From Actinomadura barringtoniae (GTDB lineage: Bacteria; Actinomycetota; Actinomycetes; Streptosporangiales; Streptosporangiaceae), in NCBI RefSeq assembly GCF_017573505.1, contig NZ_JAGEOJ010000004.1:124001-188000 (forward strand): a stretch of 64,000 nt of DNA, given 5' to 3'. The notes below the pieces were generated by a model. It saw nothing but the letters and a program-made list of their open reading frames with translations. It made no database searches and was not told the DNA's origin. A program made the translations under genes and the position numbers. The stretch's first letter is position 1. Each line of letters begins with the position of its first letter. Of this stretch, positions 51,478 through 59,038 are shown one piece after another.

Positions 51478-52479
51478 GTGCGCGCGTCCAGGCTGATCTC
51501 GCTGCTGCTCCTGCTCCAGTCACGCGGGACGATGACGGCCGCCGAGCTGGCCCGCGAGCTGGAGGTGTCGGAACGGACCGTCTACCGCGACGTCGAGGCG
51601 CTCTCGGCGGCGGGCGTCCCGGTCTACGCCGAGCAGGGGCGGCACGGCGGCTACCGGCTGGTCGACGGCTACCGTACGCGCCTCACCGGGCTCAGCCGCG
51701 AGGAGGCCGAGGCGCTGTTCCTGTCCGGCCTGCCGGGCCCGGCGGGCGACATGGGGCTGGGCGACGCGGTCGCCGCAGCGCAGCTGAAGGTGCTGGCCGC
51801 GCTGCCGAGCACGTTCCGGGACGCCTCGACGCGGGCAGGGCAGCGCTTCCACCTGGACGCGCCGGGCTGGTTCGGGAGCGCCGACCCGCCGCCGCTGCTG
51901 GAGGAGCTGGCACAGGCGGTGTGGCGGGACGAGACGCTGGAGATCCGCTACAGGCGCCGCGAGGAAGTGACGCGGACGGTCGAGCCGTACGGTCTCGTGC
52001 TGAAGAACGGGGTCTGGTACCTGGTCGCGCGGGTCGGCGAACGCCATCTGACCTACCGGGTCGAGAAGATCACAGCGATGCGGCCGGTCGGCGAGACGTT
52101 CGACCGCGATGAGGAGTTCGACCTGCCGGGCCACTGGGCCGAGCAGGCGGAGGCGTTCCTGCGGTCGATGCTGCGCGAGGAGATCACCGTGCGGCTGAGC
52201 CCGCTCGGGCTGCGCCGGCTGCGGTACGTCGTCGAGCCGTACGCCGTCGAGCGGGCCGTGGCGAGCGCCGGGGAGCCCGACGAGCACGGGTGGGTGACCA
52301 CCACGCTGCCCGTCGAGTCCCCGGCCGTCGCCCACACCGAGCTGGTACGGCTGGGGCCCGAGATCGAGATCCTCGAGCCCGCCGAGCTGAGGGATCGGTT
52401 CCGCGAGACCGCCGAGGCGGTCGTCGCCCTCTACGGCCAGAAGGGCCGGAAGAGCCAGGGGGCTACCGGTAACCGGTGA
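51478..52479 (+). CDS. WYL-domain transcriptional regulator
   Basis: 333 residues. The N-terminal DeoR-type helix-turn-helix (MTAAELARELEVSERTVYRD) is near residues 18-40. The WYL domain (EPYGLVLKNGVWYLVARV) is near 165 and a C-terminal WCX region follows. GTG 51478 is chosen; GTG 51460 is in frame. The final 17 bp overlap the convergent SDR gene. WYL proteins sense nucleic acids or metabolites and often control stress genes; the targets are unknown. Confidence 0.92.
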   Translation: MRASRLISLLLLLQSRGTMTAAELARELEVSERTVYRDVEALSAAGVPVYAEQGRHGGYRLVDGYRTRLTGLSREEAEALFLSGLPGPAGDMGLGDAVAAAQLKVLAALPSTFRDASTRAGQRFHLDAPGWFGSADPPPLLEELAQAVWRDETLEIRYRRREEVTRTVEPYGLVLKNGVWYLVARVGERHLTYRVEKITAMRPVGETFDRDEEFDLPGHWAEQAEAFLRSMLREEITVRLSPLGLRRLRYVVEPYAVERAVASAGEPDEHGWVTTTLPVESPAVAHTELVRLGPEIEILEPAELRDRFRETAEAVVALYGQKGRKSQGATGNR

Positions 52480-53389
52480 CGTCGGCGGGCTTGCCTGCCG
52501 ACTCGACCTCCTTGATGTAGCGCCACGCGTCGGGACGGCTGCCGTCCAGGTCGGTGAAGCCGTAGACCTGGGCCAGCCCGCCGCTCGACAGGGACTCCCC
52601 GTTCCAGCGGGCGCGGTCCGGGTCGGCGGCGAGCGCGGCGACCGCACGCCCGACGAAGCGCGGCGTCTCGGAGATCGCGAAGTGCGGGGTCTTCTCGGTG
52701 GCGTCCCGCCAGTTCTCCTCGGTGACCCCGTAGATCTCGAGCATGTGCTCCGAACGGAGCCACCCAGGGCTGAGCGACACCGCCGTGGCGTCGTGCCCCT
52801 TGAGCTCCTCCCCCAGCCCGAGCCCCATCCGGATCACCGACCACTTCGCCAGGTCGTAGAAGAACCCGCTGCCCTTGCGGTACTCGGCGTTGGTCTCGGC
52901 GGTGCCGTCGGTGATCTCGACGACCAGCCCGCCGGGGTTCTTGATCAGCAGCGGCAGCGCCTTGTGGCTGGTGATGATGTGCGTCTCGACCGCCAGGCGG
53001 AGCAGCCGCAGGCCCTTGTCGAGCGAGTGCTCCCACAGCGGGGTGTTCCACTCGAAGAGGTGGTCGCCGCCCCAGACGTCGTTGACCAGGACGTCCAGGC
53101 GCCCGTGCTCGGCGTCGATCCGTTCGACCAGCGCGTCGACCTGGCCCGACTCGAGGTGGTCCACCTGGACGGCGATGCCCTCGCCGCCCGCGGCGGTCAC
53201 CAGTTCGGCCGTCTCCTCGATGGTCTCCGGGCGGTCCATCTCCGACCGTGCCGTACGGGTCGTACGGCCGGTCACGTAGACCGTGGCCCCCGCGGCGCCC
53301 AGCGACACGGCGATGCCGCGTCCGGCGCCGCGAGTGGCCCCGGCGACCAGTGCGATCTTGCCCTTGAGTTCCCCGTTCTCGGTGTTCAT
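52463..53389 (-). CDS. SDR family oxidoreductase
   Basis: 308 residues. The dinucleotide motif is GATRGAGRGIA near residue 17, the NDVWGG region replaces the usual NNAG, and the catalytic Tyr-x3-Lys is in FFYDLAKWSV near 180. It is an NAD(P)-dependent dehydrogenase; the subgroup with NDVWGGD is common in actinomycetes and uncharacterised. It overlaps the WYL gene by 17 bp at the 3' ends. Confidence 0.9.
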   Translation of the reverse strand: MNTENGELKGKIALVAGATRGAGRGIAVSLGAAGATVYVTGRTTRTARSEMDRPETIEETAELVTAAGGEGIAVQVDHLESGQVDALVERIDAEHGRLDVLVNDVWGGDHLFEWNTPLWEHSLDKGLRLLRLAVETHIITSHKALPLLIKNPGGLVVEITDGTAETNAEYRKGSGFFYDLAKWSVIRMGLGLGEELKGHDATAVSLSPGWLRSEHMLEIYGVTEENWRDATEKTPHFAISETPRFVGRAVAALAADPDRARWNGESLSSGGLAQVYGFTDLDGSRPDAWRYIKEVESAGKPADVTGYR

Positions 53390-53499
53390 GAGAACGAGCC
53401 TCACAGGAAAACCTGTCAGTTCACGTCAGGGTTGGTTCGCGGGTGTCGGTCGGCCCCCGGCGGGGTTCTGGGCCTGGGGGCCGAGCCTGTCCGCCGGGG

Positions 53500-53646
53500 C
53501 TAACTGAAGATGCTCACACCGCCCGGGCCGATGAGCAGTCCGAGAACGATGAGGATGATCCCGAACAGCAGTTCACGCCGGGCGATGAGTACGTAGATGC
53601 CGGCGATGACCATGACCACCGCGATGAGCCACAGAATTGTGTACAT
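53500..53646 (-). CDS. GPGG-motif small membrane protein
   Basis: 48 residues, MYTILWLIAVVMVIAG at the N-terminus, two membrane helices separated by the short basic turn ARREL, ending in GPGGVSIFS. The GPGG-V-S-I-F tail is a recurring motif of tiny actinobacterial membrane proteins. ATG 53646. It lies downstream of the anthranilate synthase gene on the same strand, about 65 bp after its stop. No function is known. Confidence 0.85.
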   Translation of the reverse strand: MYTILWLIAVVMVIAGIYVLIARRELLFGIILIVLGLLIGPGGVSIFS

Positions 53647-53711
53647 GGGCCGCGAGGTCCCCCGATAGAAACCCCGCAAACCACCAGATAGTTCCGGTCC
53701 TTCCTTTTCGC

Positions 53712-56006
53712 CTAGCTACGGTCCCCGCCGCGGCCCTGGTCGCGGTCCTGGTCGCGGCAGAGTCTCAGCACGTTGGCGACGATCTGGTGGCCGGAGCGAC
53801 CGGCCGCCGTGAGGATCGACTCGGGGTGGAACTGGACCGCCCAGCGGCGCCGTTCGGGATCCTCGATCGCCATCACGACGTCCCCGGTCAGCGCCGTGAT
53901 CTGGAAGCGCTTGACCTGCTCGGGACGGGCGTGCAGGGAGTGGTAGCGGGCCGCGGTGATCTCGTCCGGCAGGCCGTCGAACAGCGCGCCGCCCGCGACC
54001 TTCACCCGGCCCGGCTTGCCGTGCGACGGCTCGGGAAGCAGGCCGAGCTCGCCGCCGGCGTGCTCGACCATCGCCTGCAGCCCGAGGCAGACTCCGAACA
54101 CCGGGAGGCCACGATCGTCCAGGGCGTCCAGCAGCGTGGCCATGGCGAAGTCCGCGGGACGGCCCGGACCGGGCGACAGCACGACCAGGTCGGGCGCGTG
54201 CCGGTCCAGCAGTTCGGCCGGGAAGCCGTGGCGCAGCGTGACCACCTCGGCGCCCTGCTGGCGGAAGTAGTCGGCGAGGGTGTTGACGAACGAGTCCTCG
54301 TGGTCGACCAGCACGACCTTCATGCCGTCCCCGGCCCGTTCGGCCTCCGGCTCGGCTTCGGCGTCGCCGCCGTCGGCGGCCGCCCCGTCCTCGGCCTGCG
54401 CGGCCGCGGTCTCGGCGAGGGCGCCGAGCAGGGCGCTGGCCTTCAGGTGGGTCTCGCGCTCCTCCTCGTCGGGGTCGGAGTCGTACAGCAGCGTCGCCCC
54501 GGCCCGCACGGTCGCGACGCCGTTCTGGATCTGGGCGGTACGCAGGGTCAGGCCGGTGTTCATCGAGCCGTCGAAGCCGACGAACCCGACGGCGCCGCCG
54601 TACCAGCGCCGCGGCGAGTCCTCGTGGTCCTCGATGAACTGCATCGCCCACGCCTTCGGCGCGCCGGTGACGGTGACCGCCCACATGTGGGTGAGGAACG
54701 CGTCGAGGGCGTCGAAGCCGGGACGCAGCCGCCCCTCGATGTGGTCGACGGTGTGGATCAGGCGGGAGTAGAGCTCGATCTGGCGGCGGCCGAGCACCTT
54801 GACGCTGCCGGGCACGCAGATGCGCGACTTGTCGTTGCGGTCCACGTCGGTGCACATGGTGAGCTCGGACTCGTCCTTGGCGGAGGTCAGGATGGTCCGG
54901 ATCTGCTCGGCGTCCTCCAGCGCGTCCTGGCCGCGCCTGATCGTGCCCGCGATCGGGCAGGTCTCGACGCGGTCGCCGTTCACCCGGACGAACATCTCGG
55001 GCGAGGCACCGACCAGGTACTCGCCGTCGCCGAGGTTGAACAGGAACTCGTACGGCGCCGGGTTGGTCTCGCGGAGCCGCTCGAAGAACGCCGAGGGCGC
55101 CTCGCAGCGCGCGTACATGGCGTGGCCCGGGGTGACCTCGAACAGGTCGCCGCGGATGAACTTCTCCTTGGCGTCCCGCACCATCTGGGCGTAGACGCCG
55201 GGGACCGGCTGCGGCGGCAGGTCGGCGGCGACCACGGCGTCATTCTGGGGGGACGACCCCTCAGTCCCCCCGGCAAGTGCTGCGCCGCCGCCACTCGCTT
55301 CGCTCCTGTCGGCGGCGGGGGTCGGCTCGGTCTCGCGCGGCAGGCCCGCCGTGCTCGCGCCCGCGACCTCGAAGTCGTACGACATCCGGTGCGAGACCTC
55401 GAGCTTGCGGTCGACGACCACCATCTCGTCGGCCAGGTGCAGAACGAGGTCACGCTGGTCGTCGGGGCGCTCCAGGTTGAGGCGGAGCGGCTCGAACTGC
55501 AGCGACAGGTCGTAGCCGAACGCCCCGTACAGGCCCAGGTGCGGGTCGTCGCAGCGGAACAGGTCGGTCACCGCGCGGATCGCGGTGAAGACGGTGGGCT
55601 GGCGGCTGCGCTCCTCCTCGGTGAAGAACTCCTCGGTAGGCGGGACGAAGACCTCGAAGCGGTCGCGTTCGTCGGCCCTGACCTCGCCGATGCCGCGCAG
55701 CGCGCCCGCCAGCGCGGGCAGCAGCACCTCGCCCCGCCCGTTCAGCGCCCGCGCCGTGACGCTGCGGCCGCGCGCGACGATCTCCAGGCAGGGATCGAGG
55801 TAGGCCATGTGCCAGCGGCTGTAGCGGCCGGGGTACTCCATGCCGGAGGACAGCACGCCGCCGCGCCGCTCCCCCACGGCGGCGACGAGGGCGTTGAGCA
55901 CGTCGGATTTGCGCTCGGGGTCGACCGGCGTCGCCGTACGGGTGACCCGTACGCCCCCGGCGGTCACGAACTCGCTGGTCTGCGGCTGATATCGATCGGT
56001 CTCCAC
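53712..56006 (-). CDS. trpE: Fused anthranilate synthase (TrpE-TrpG)
   Basis: 764 residues carrying both subunits. The chorismate-binding component is residues about 1-500 (IAGTIRRGQDALEDAEQ, TDVDRNDKSRICVPGSV, TVTGAPKAWAMQFIEDHE, GGAVGFVGFDGSMNTGL). The class I amidotransferase follows from about 555 (LSPGPGRPADF, nucleophile Cys in VFGVCLGLQAM, His-Glu in VQFHPES). It converts chorismate and glutamine to anthranilate. A Ser/Gly/Ala-rich insert of about 30 residues is at 215-245, and an Ala/Glu-rich linker joins the halves. The start is GTG 56006 after GAGGGG. A Trp leader peptide and attenuator hairpin precede it. Confidence 0.95.
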   Translation of the reverse strand: METDRYQPQTSEFVTAGGVRVTRTATPVDPERKSDVLNALVAAVGERRGGVLSSGMEYPGRYSRWHMAYLDPCLEIVARGRSVTARALNGRGEVLLPALAGALRGIGEVRADERDRFEVFVPPTEEFFTEEERSRQPTVFTAIRAVTDLFRCDDPHLGLYGAFGYDLSLQFEPLRLNLERPDDQRDLVLHLADEMVVVDRKLEVSHRMSYDFEVAGASTAGLPRETEPTPAADRSEASGGGAALAGGTEGSSPQNDAVVAADLPPQPVPGVYAQMVRDAKEKFIRGDLFEVTPGHAMYARCEAPSAFFERLRETNPAPYEFLFNLGDGEYLVGASPEMFVRVNGDRVETCPIAGTIRRGQDALEDAEQIRTILTSAKDESELTMCTDVDRNDKSRICVPGSVKVLGRRQIELYSRLIHTVDHIEGRLRPGFDALDAFLTHMWAVTVTGAPKAWAMQFIEDHEDSPRRWYGGAVGFVGFDGSMNTGLTLRTAQIQNGVATVRAGATLLYDSDPDEEERETHLKASALLGALAETAAAQAEDGAAADGGDAEAEPEAERAGDGMKVVLVDHEDSFVNTLADYFRQQGAEVVTLRHGFPAELLDRHAPDLVVLSPGPGRPADFAMATLLDALDDRGLPVFGVCLGLQAMVEHAGGELGLLPEPSHGKPGRVKVAGGALFDGLPDEITAARYHSLHARPEQVKRFQITALTGDVVMAIEDPERRRWAVQFHPESILTAAGRSGHQIVANVLRLCRDQDRDQGRGGDRS

Positions 56007-56042
56007 CGCGGTGGCCCCTCGTGATCAGGCCCTCTCCACCGG

Positions 56043-56078
56043 CGAAAACGCGAAACGACCGCCGGGTGAGGGCGGTCG
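56043..56078 (-). terminator. Transcription attenuator of the anthranilate synthase gene
   Basis: On the minus strand CGACCGCC-CTCACCC-GGCGGTCG forms a perfect 8-bp stem with a 7-nt loop, followed by TTTCGCGTTTT. It lies between the Trp leader peptide and the trpE start, the position of a ribosome-controlled terminator. Confidence 0.8.
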
Positions 56079-56104
56079 CCTGGATGTTCGAGCAAGCACG
56101 AATC

Positions 56105-56128
56105 GTGGCACCGCCTCAGCGGCGCCAC
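56105..56128 (-). promoter_or_regulatory. Leader hairpin overlapping the Trp codons
   Basis: On the minus strand GTGGCGCCGC pairs with GCGGTGCCAC across a 4-nt loop (9 of 10 plus one G-U). It covers the last Trp codon and stop of the leader peptide, so ribosome position would decide whether it forms. Confidence 0.65.
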
Positions 56129-56154
56129 CACCACTGGTGGGTTTCGATTCGCAT
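56116..56154 (-). CDS. trpL: Trp leader peptide
   Basis: 12 residues, MRIETHQWWWRR, with three consecutive Trp codons before two Arg codons and TGA. It lies 110 bp upstream of the fused anthranilate synthase gene and directly ahead of a hairpin-plus-T-tract. Triple-Trp leader peptides before trpE are known in Streptomyces. A ribosome binding site is weak (GGAG about 15 nt upstream). Confidence 0.85.
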   Translation of the reverse strand: MRIETHQWWWRR

Positions 56155-56306
56155 GCGATGAGCGTACCGGCTCCGAAGCCCCAGGGCCAGCAGCCCCATC
56201 GGAGCCGAACCCGTAGGCGGGCCGGGACCGGCCGGGTTCTCAATTCGGCCAGGTCTTGTCATGATGAGATGCAAGGGCCTGCTTACTTTCTGGGGAGCCT
56301 CCCGCC

Positions 56307-56867
56307 ATGACCGGCAACCGGAACACCGAGTTCGAACTTCGCGGCGTCAACCACCTGGCGCTGGTCTGCAGGGACATGAAGCGGACGGTCGACTTCTACT
56401 CCGGCGTGCTCGGCATGCCGCTGATCAAGACGATCGAGCTCCCGATGGGCTGGGGCCAGCACTTCTTCTTCGACGCCGGCGGCGGCAACGCGCTGGCGTT
56501 CTTCTGGTTCCCTGACGCCCCCGAGGGCGTGCCCGGTGTGTCGGCACCCAAGAACCTCCCCGATCGGGGCGAGCTGCTGTCGGCGGTCGGCTCGATGAAC
56601 CACATCGCCTTCGACGTGCCGCCGGAGAAGATCGAGGAGTACCGGGACAAGCTGGTCGCCAAGGGTGTGGACGTCGGCGTGCTGCTGAACCACGACGACA
56701 GCGAGTTCGGCGTCGCCAAGGACGTGCACGAGGGCGTTTTCGTGCGGTCGATCTACTTCAAGGACCCCGACGGCGTGCTGGTGGAGTTCGCCTGCTGGAT
56801 GCGGGAGCTGGACCTGCCGTCCGACGTACGGCACGAGCCGAAGACCGCCGCGGACCGCACCGTCTGA
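56307..56867 (+). CDS. VOC family protein
   Basis: 186 residues. The first half starts ELRGVNHLALVCRDMKRTVDFY; metal-ligand candidates are His in GVNHLAL, His in SMNHIAFDV and Glu in GVLVEFACW. It is close to extradiol-dioxygenase/glyoxalase proteins of actinomycetes. ATG 56307 has TGGGGAG upstream. It is divergent from the trpE leader and stands alone. Confidence 0.88.
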   Translation: MTGNRNTEFELRGVNHLALVCRDMKRTVDFYSGVLGMPLIKTIELPMGWGQHFFFDAGGGNALAFFWFPDAPEGVPGVSAPKNLPDRGELLSAVGSMNHIAFDVPPEKIEEYRDKLVAKGVDVGVLLNHDDSEFGVAKDVHEGVFVRSIYFKDPDGVLVEFACWMRELDLPSDVRHEPKTAADRTV

Positions 56868-56894
56868 CCTGCGCCGTCCCGCCGATTGGCCCTG

Positions 56895-56926
56895 TGTGGA
56901 CGGTCCACATCCTGGACCAATGGACC
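56895..56926. promoter_or_regulatory. GGTCCA/TGGACC cluster upstream of the symporter operon
   Basis: A 15-bp perfect palindrome TGTGGAC-G-GTCCACA (56895-56909) is followed by two direct copies of TGGACC (56913-56918 and 56921-56926). It lies about 160-190 bp before the DUF3311 start and is a candidate operator array. No regulator gene is adjacent. Confidence 0.55.
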
Positions 56927-57084
56927 GATCCACCTCAACTCGTACTTAAGCCGATATTGGCCTGTGACCTGCGGGAAGGTAGGCTCCCGCCGATCACCCC
57001 TGAGAAAGACGCGTCTCACGACCTGAGACGGGTCGTGCGATTGTGCGTGCGACGTGCGATGCCGCGCGCGACGAGGAGGACACC

Positions 57085-57348
57085 TTGGCCTCGAAAGAAG
57101 ACCCGCCCGCGGAGGCCGCGGAGGCCTCCAAGGCCCCGGAGGCGCCCGGGCGCTCCGACCGCAGCCACTGGAACTGGCTGCTGGTGGTCCCCGTCGTGGT
57201 GCCCCTGCTGACCCTGCTCTACAACAAGGAGACCCCCCGGCTCGCCGGTTTCCCCGCGTTCTACTGGATGCAGCTGGTCGCGTTCATCCCGCTCGGCGTC
57301 GTCTGCACGGCGGTCGTCTACCACATGACCAAGAAGCGGGAGGACTGA
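57085..57348 (+). CDS. DUF3311 small membrane protein
   Basis: 87 residues. A hydrophilic Ala/Glu-rich N-terminus of about 30 residues is followed by two membrane helices (WLLVVPVVVPLLTLLY and FYWMQLVAFIPLGVVCTAVVY). DUF3311 proteins are small partners of sodium:solute symporters. TTG 57085 is chosen for GAGGAGGA directly upstream. The symporter gene starts 3 bp after its stop, so they form one operon and probably one transporter. Confidence 0.88.
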   Translation: MASKEDPPAEAAEASKAPEAPGRSDRSHWNWLLVVPVVVPLLTLLYNKETPRLAGFPAFYWMQLVAFIPLGVVCTAVVYHMTKKRED

Positions 57349-57351
57349 GCC

Positions 57352-58959
57352 GTGAAGGACGTCAAGACCACCGAGCTGGTCATCTTCGCGGTGCTGTTCC
57401 TGCTGGTCAGCGGCATGGGTTTCGTGGCCGCCAAGTGGCGCCGCCCGACCACCATGGACAGCCTCGACGAGTGGGGCCTCGGCGGCCGCAACTTCGGCAG
57501 CTGGGTCACCTGGTTCCTCATCGGCGGTGACATCTACACCGCCTACACCTTCGTGGCCGTCCCGGCGCTGGTGTTCGGCGCGGGCGCGGCCGGCTTCTAC
57601 GCCGTGCCGTACACGATCGTGGTGTACCCGCTGGTGTTCCTGGTGCTGATCCGGCTCTGGTCGGTGTCGCACGTGCACGGCTTCGTGACCCCGGCCGACT
57701 TCGTGCGCGCCCGCTTCGGCTCCCCGACCCTGGCGCTGGCCGTCGCGATCACCGGCATCGTCGCGACGATGCCCTACATCGCGCTGCAGCTGGTCGGCAT
57801 CGAGGCCGTGCTGAAGTCGATGGGCGTGAACGGCCACTGGCCGATCCTCATCGCGTTCGCCATCCTGGCCGCCTACACCTACCAGTCGGGCCTGCGCGCC
57901 CCAGCGCTGATCGCGTTCGTCAAGGACGGCCTGATCTACCTGGTGATCATCGTCGCGGTCCTCTACATCCCGCACAAGCTGGGCGGCTGGGGCCACATCT
58001 TCGACGCCGGCCAGGCCAAGTTCGCCAAGACCCCCGACCCGGGCGACGGCGTCCTGCTGAACCACAACAACCAGCTGAACTACGCGATGCTGGCGCTCGG
58101 CTCGGCGATGGCGCTGTTCCTCTACCCCCACTCGATCACCGGCATCCTGGCCAGCAAGAACCGCAACGTGATCAAGCGGAACATGGCCGCACTGCCCGCC
58201 TACAGCTTCGTGCTGGGCCTCATCGCCCTCCTCGGCCTGATGGCGATCGCGGCCAAGGTGGTCCCGATCTCGACCGACGGCAAGCCCGACGGCAACACCG
58301 TCATCCCGCTGCTGTTCGACAAGATGTTCCCCGACTGGTTCACCGGCGTCGCGTTCGCCGCCGTCGGCATCGGCGCCCTCGTGCCCGCCGCGATCATGTC
58401 GATCGCCGCCGCGAACCTGTTCACCCGCAACATCTACAAGGAGTTCATCAACCGGGACGCCACCGACAAGCAGCAGGCCACCGTCTCCAAGCTGGTCTCC
58501 CTCGTGGTCAAGGTCGGCGCGGTCGCCTGCATCCTCCTCCTGGACCCGCAGTTCTCCATCGACCTGCAGCTGATCGGCGGCGTCATCATCCTGCAGACGC
58601 TGCCCGCCGTCGGCCTCGGCCTGATGACCCGCTGGTTCCACCGCGGCGCCCTCATCGCGGGCCTGGTCGCGGGCCTCGCGTACGGCCTCTACATGCTCTA
58701 CAACATCCCCAACCCGGCCAAGCACAAGGCGCACTTCGGCGGCTCGGCCTACAAGCTGAGCGAGCTTGGCCTGGACACCAAGATGACCGTCTACGTCGGC
58801 ATCCTGGCCCTCCTCGCCAACGTCGCCGTCGCCGTCATCGGCACCGTCATCTGCAAGGTCGCCAAGCTCGCCGACGGCATCGACGCCACCAAGGCCTCCG
58901 ACTACACCGCCGACGAAGGCGACCCCAAGGTCCACCCCATGGAGCTCAGCCCCCAGTAA
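57352..58959 (+). CDS. Sodium:solute symporter family protein
   Basis: 535 residues with about 13 membrane helices. SSS-family features include WGLGGRNFGSWVTWFLIGGD near residue 45 and the region GIGALVPAAIMSIAAANLFTRN near 345. It resembles monocarboxylate (acetate/pyruvate-type) symporters paired with DUF3311. GTG 57352 with GGAGG inside the upstream gene's end. It ends in a short acidic tail before a strong terminator. The exact substrate is inferred only from the subgroup. Confidence 0.92.
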   Translation: MKDVKTTELVIFAVLFLLVSGMGFVAAKWRRPTTMDSLDEWGLGGRNFGSWVTWFLIGGDIYTAYTFVAVPALVFGAGAAGFYAVPYTIVVYPLVFLVLIRLWSVSHVHGFVTPADFVRARFGSPTLALAVAITGIVATMPYIALQLVGIEAVLKSMGVNGHWPILIAFAILAAYTYQSGLRAPALIAFVKDGLIYLVIIVAVLYIPHKLGGWGHIFDAGQAKFAKTPDPGDGVLLNHNNQLNYAMLALGSAMALFLYPHSITGILASKNRNVIKRNMAALPAYSFVLGLIALLGLMAIAAKVVPISTDGKPDGNTVIPLLFDKMFPDWFTGVAFAAVGIGALVPAAIMSIAAANLFTRNIYKEFINRDATDKQQATVSKLVSLVVKVGAVACILLLDPQFSIDLQLIGGVIILQTLPAVGLGLMTRWFHRGALIAGLVAGLAYGLYMLYNIPNPAKHKAHFGGSAYKLSELGLDTKMTVYVGILALLANVAVAVIGTVICKVAKLADGIDATKASDYTADEGDPKVHPMELSPQ

Positions 58960-58980
58960 CCCATCCGAACCAGAAAGGAC

Positions 58981-59013
58981 GCGCCGCCGGTGGAACGATT
59001 CCACCGGCGGCGC
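58981..59013. terminator. Strong 15-bp hairpin terminator
   Basis: GCGCCGCCGGTGGAA and its perfect complement flank CGA. It is 21 bp after the symporter stop and 25 bp before the convergent SARP-methyltransferase stop, so it probably serves both. CTTTGTGG follows on the plus strand. Confidence 0.85.
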
Positions 59014-59038
59014 GCCGCTTTGTGGCTGAACGCCCCGC

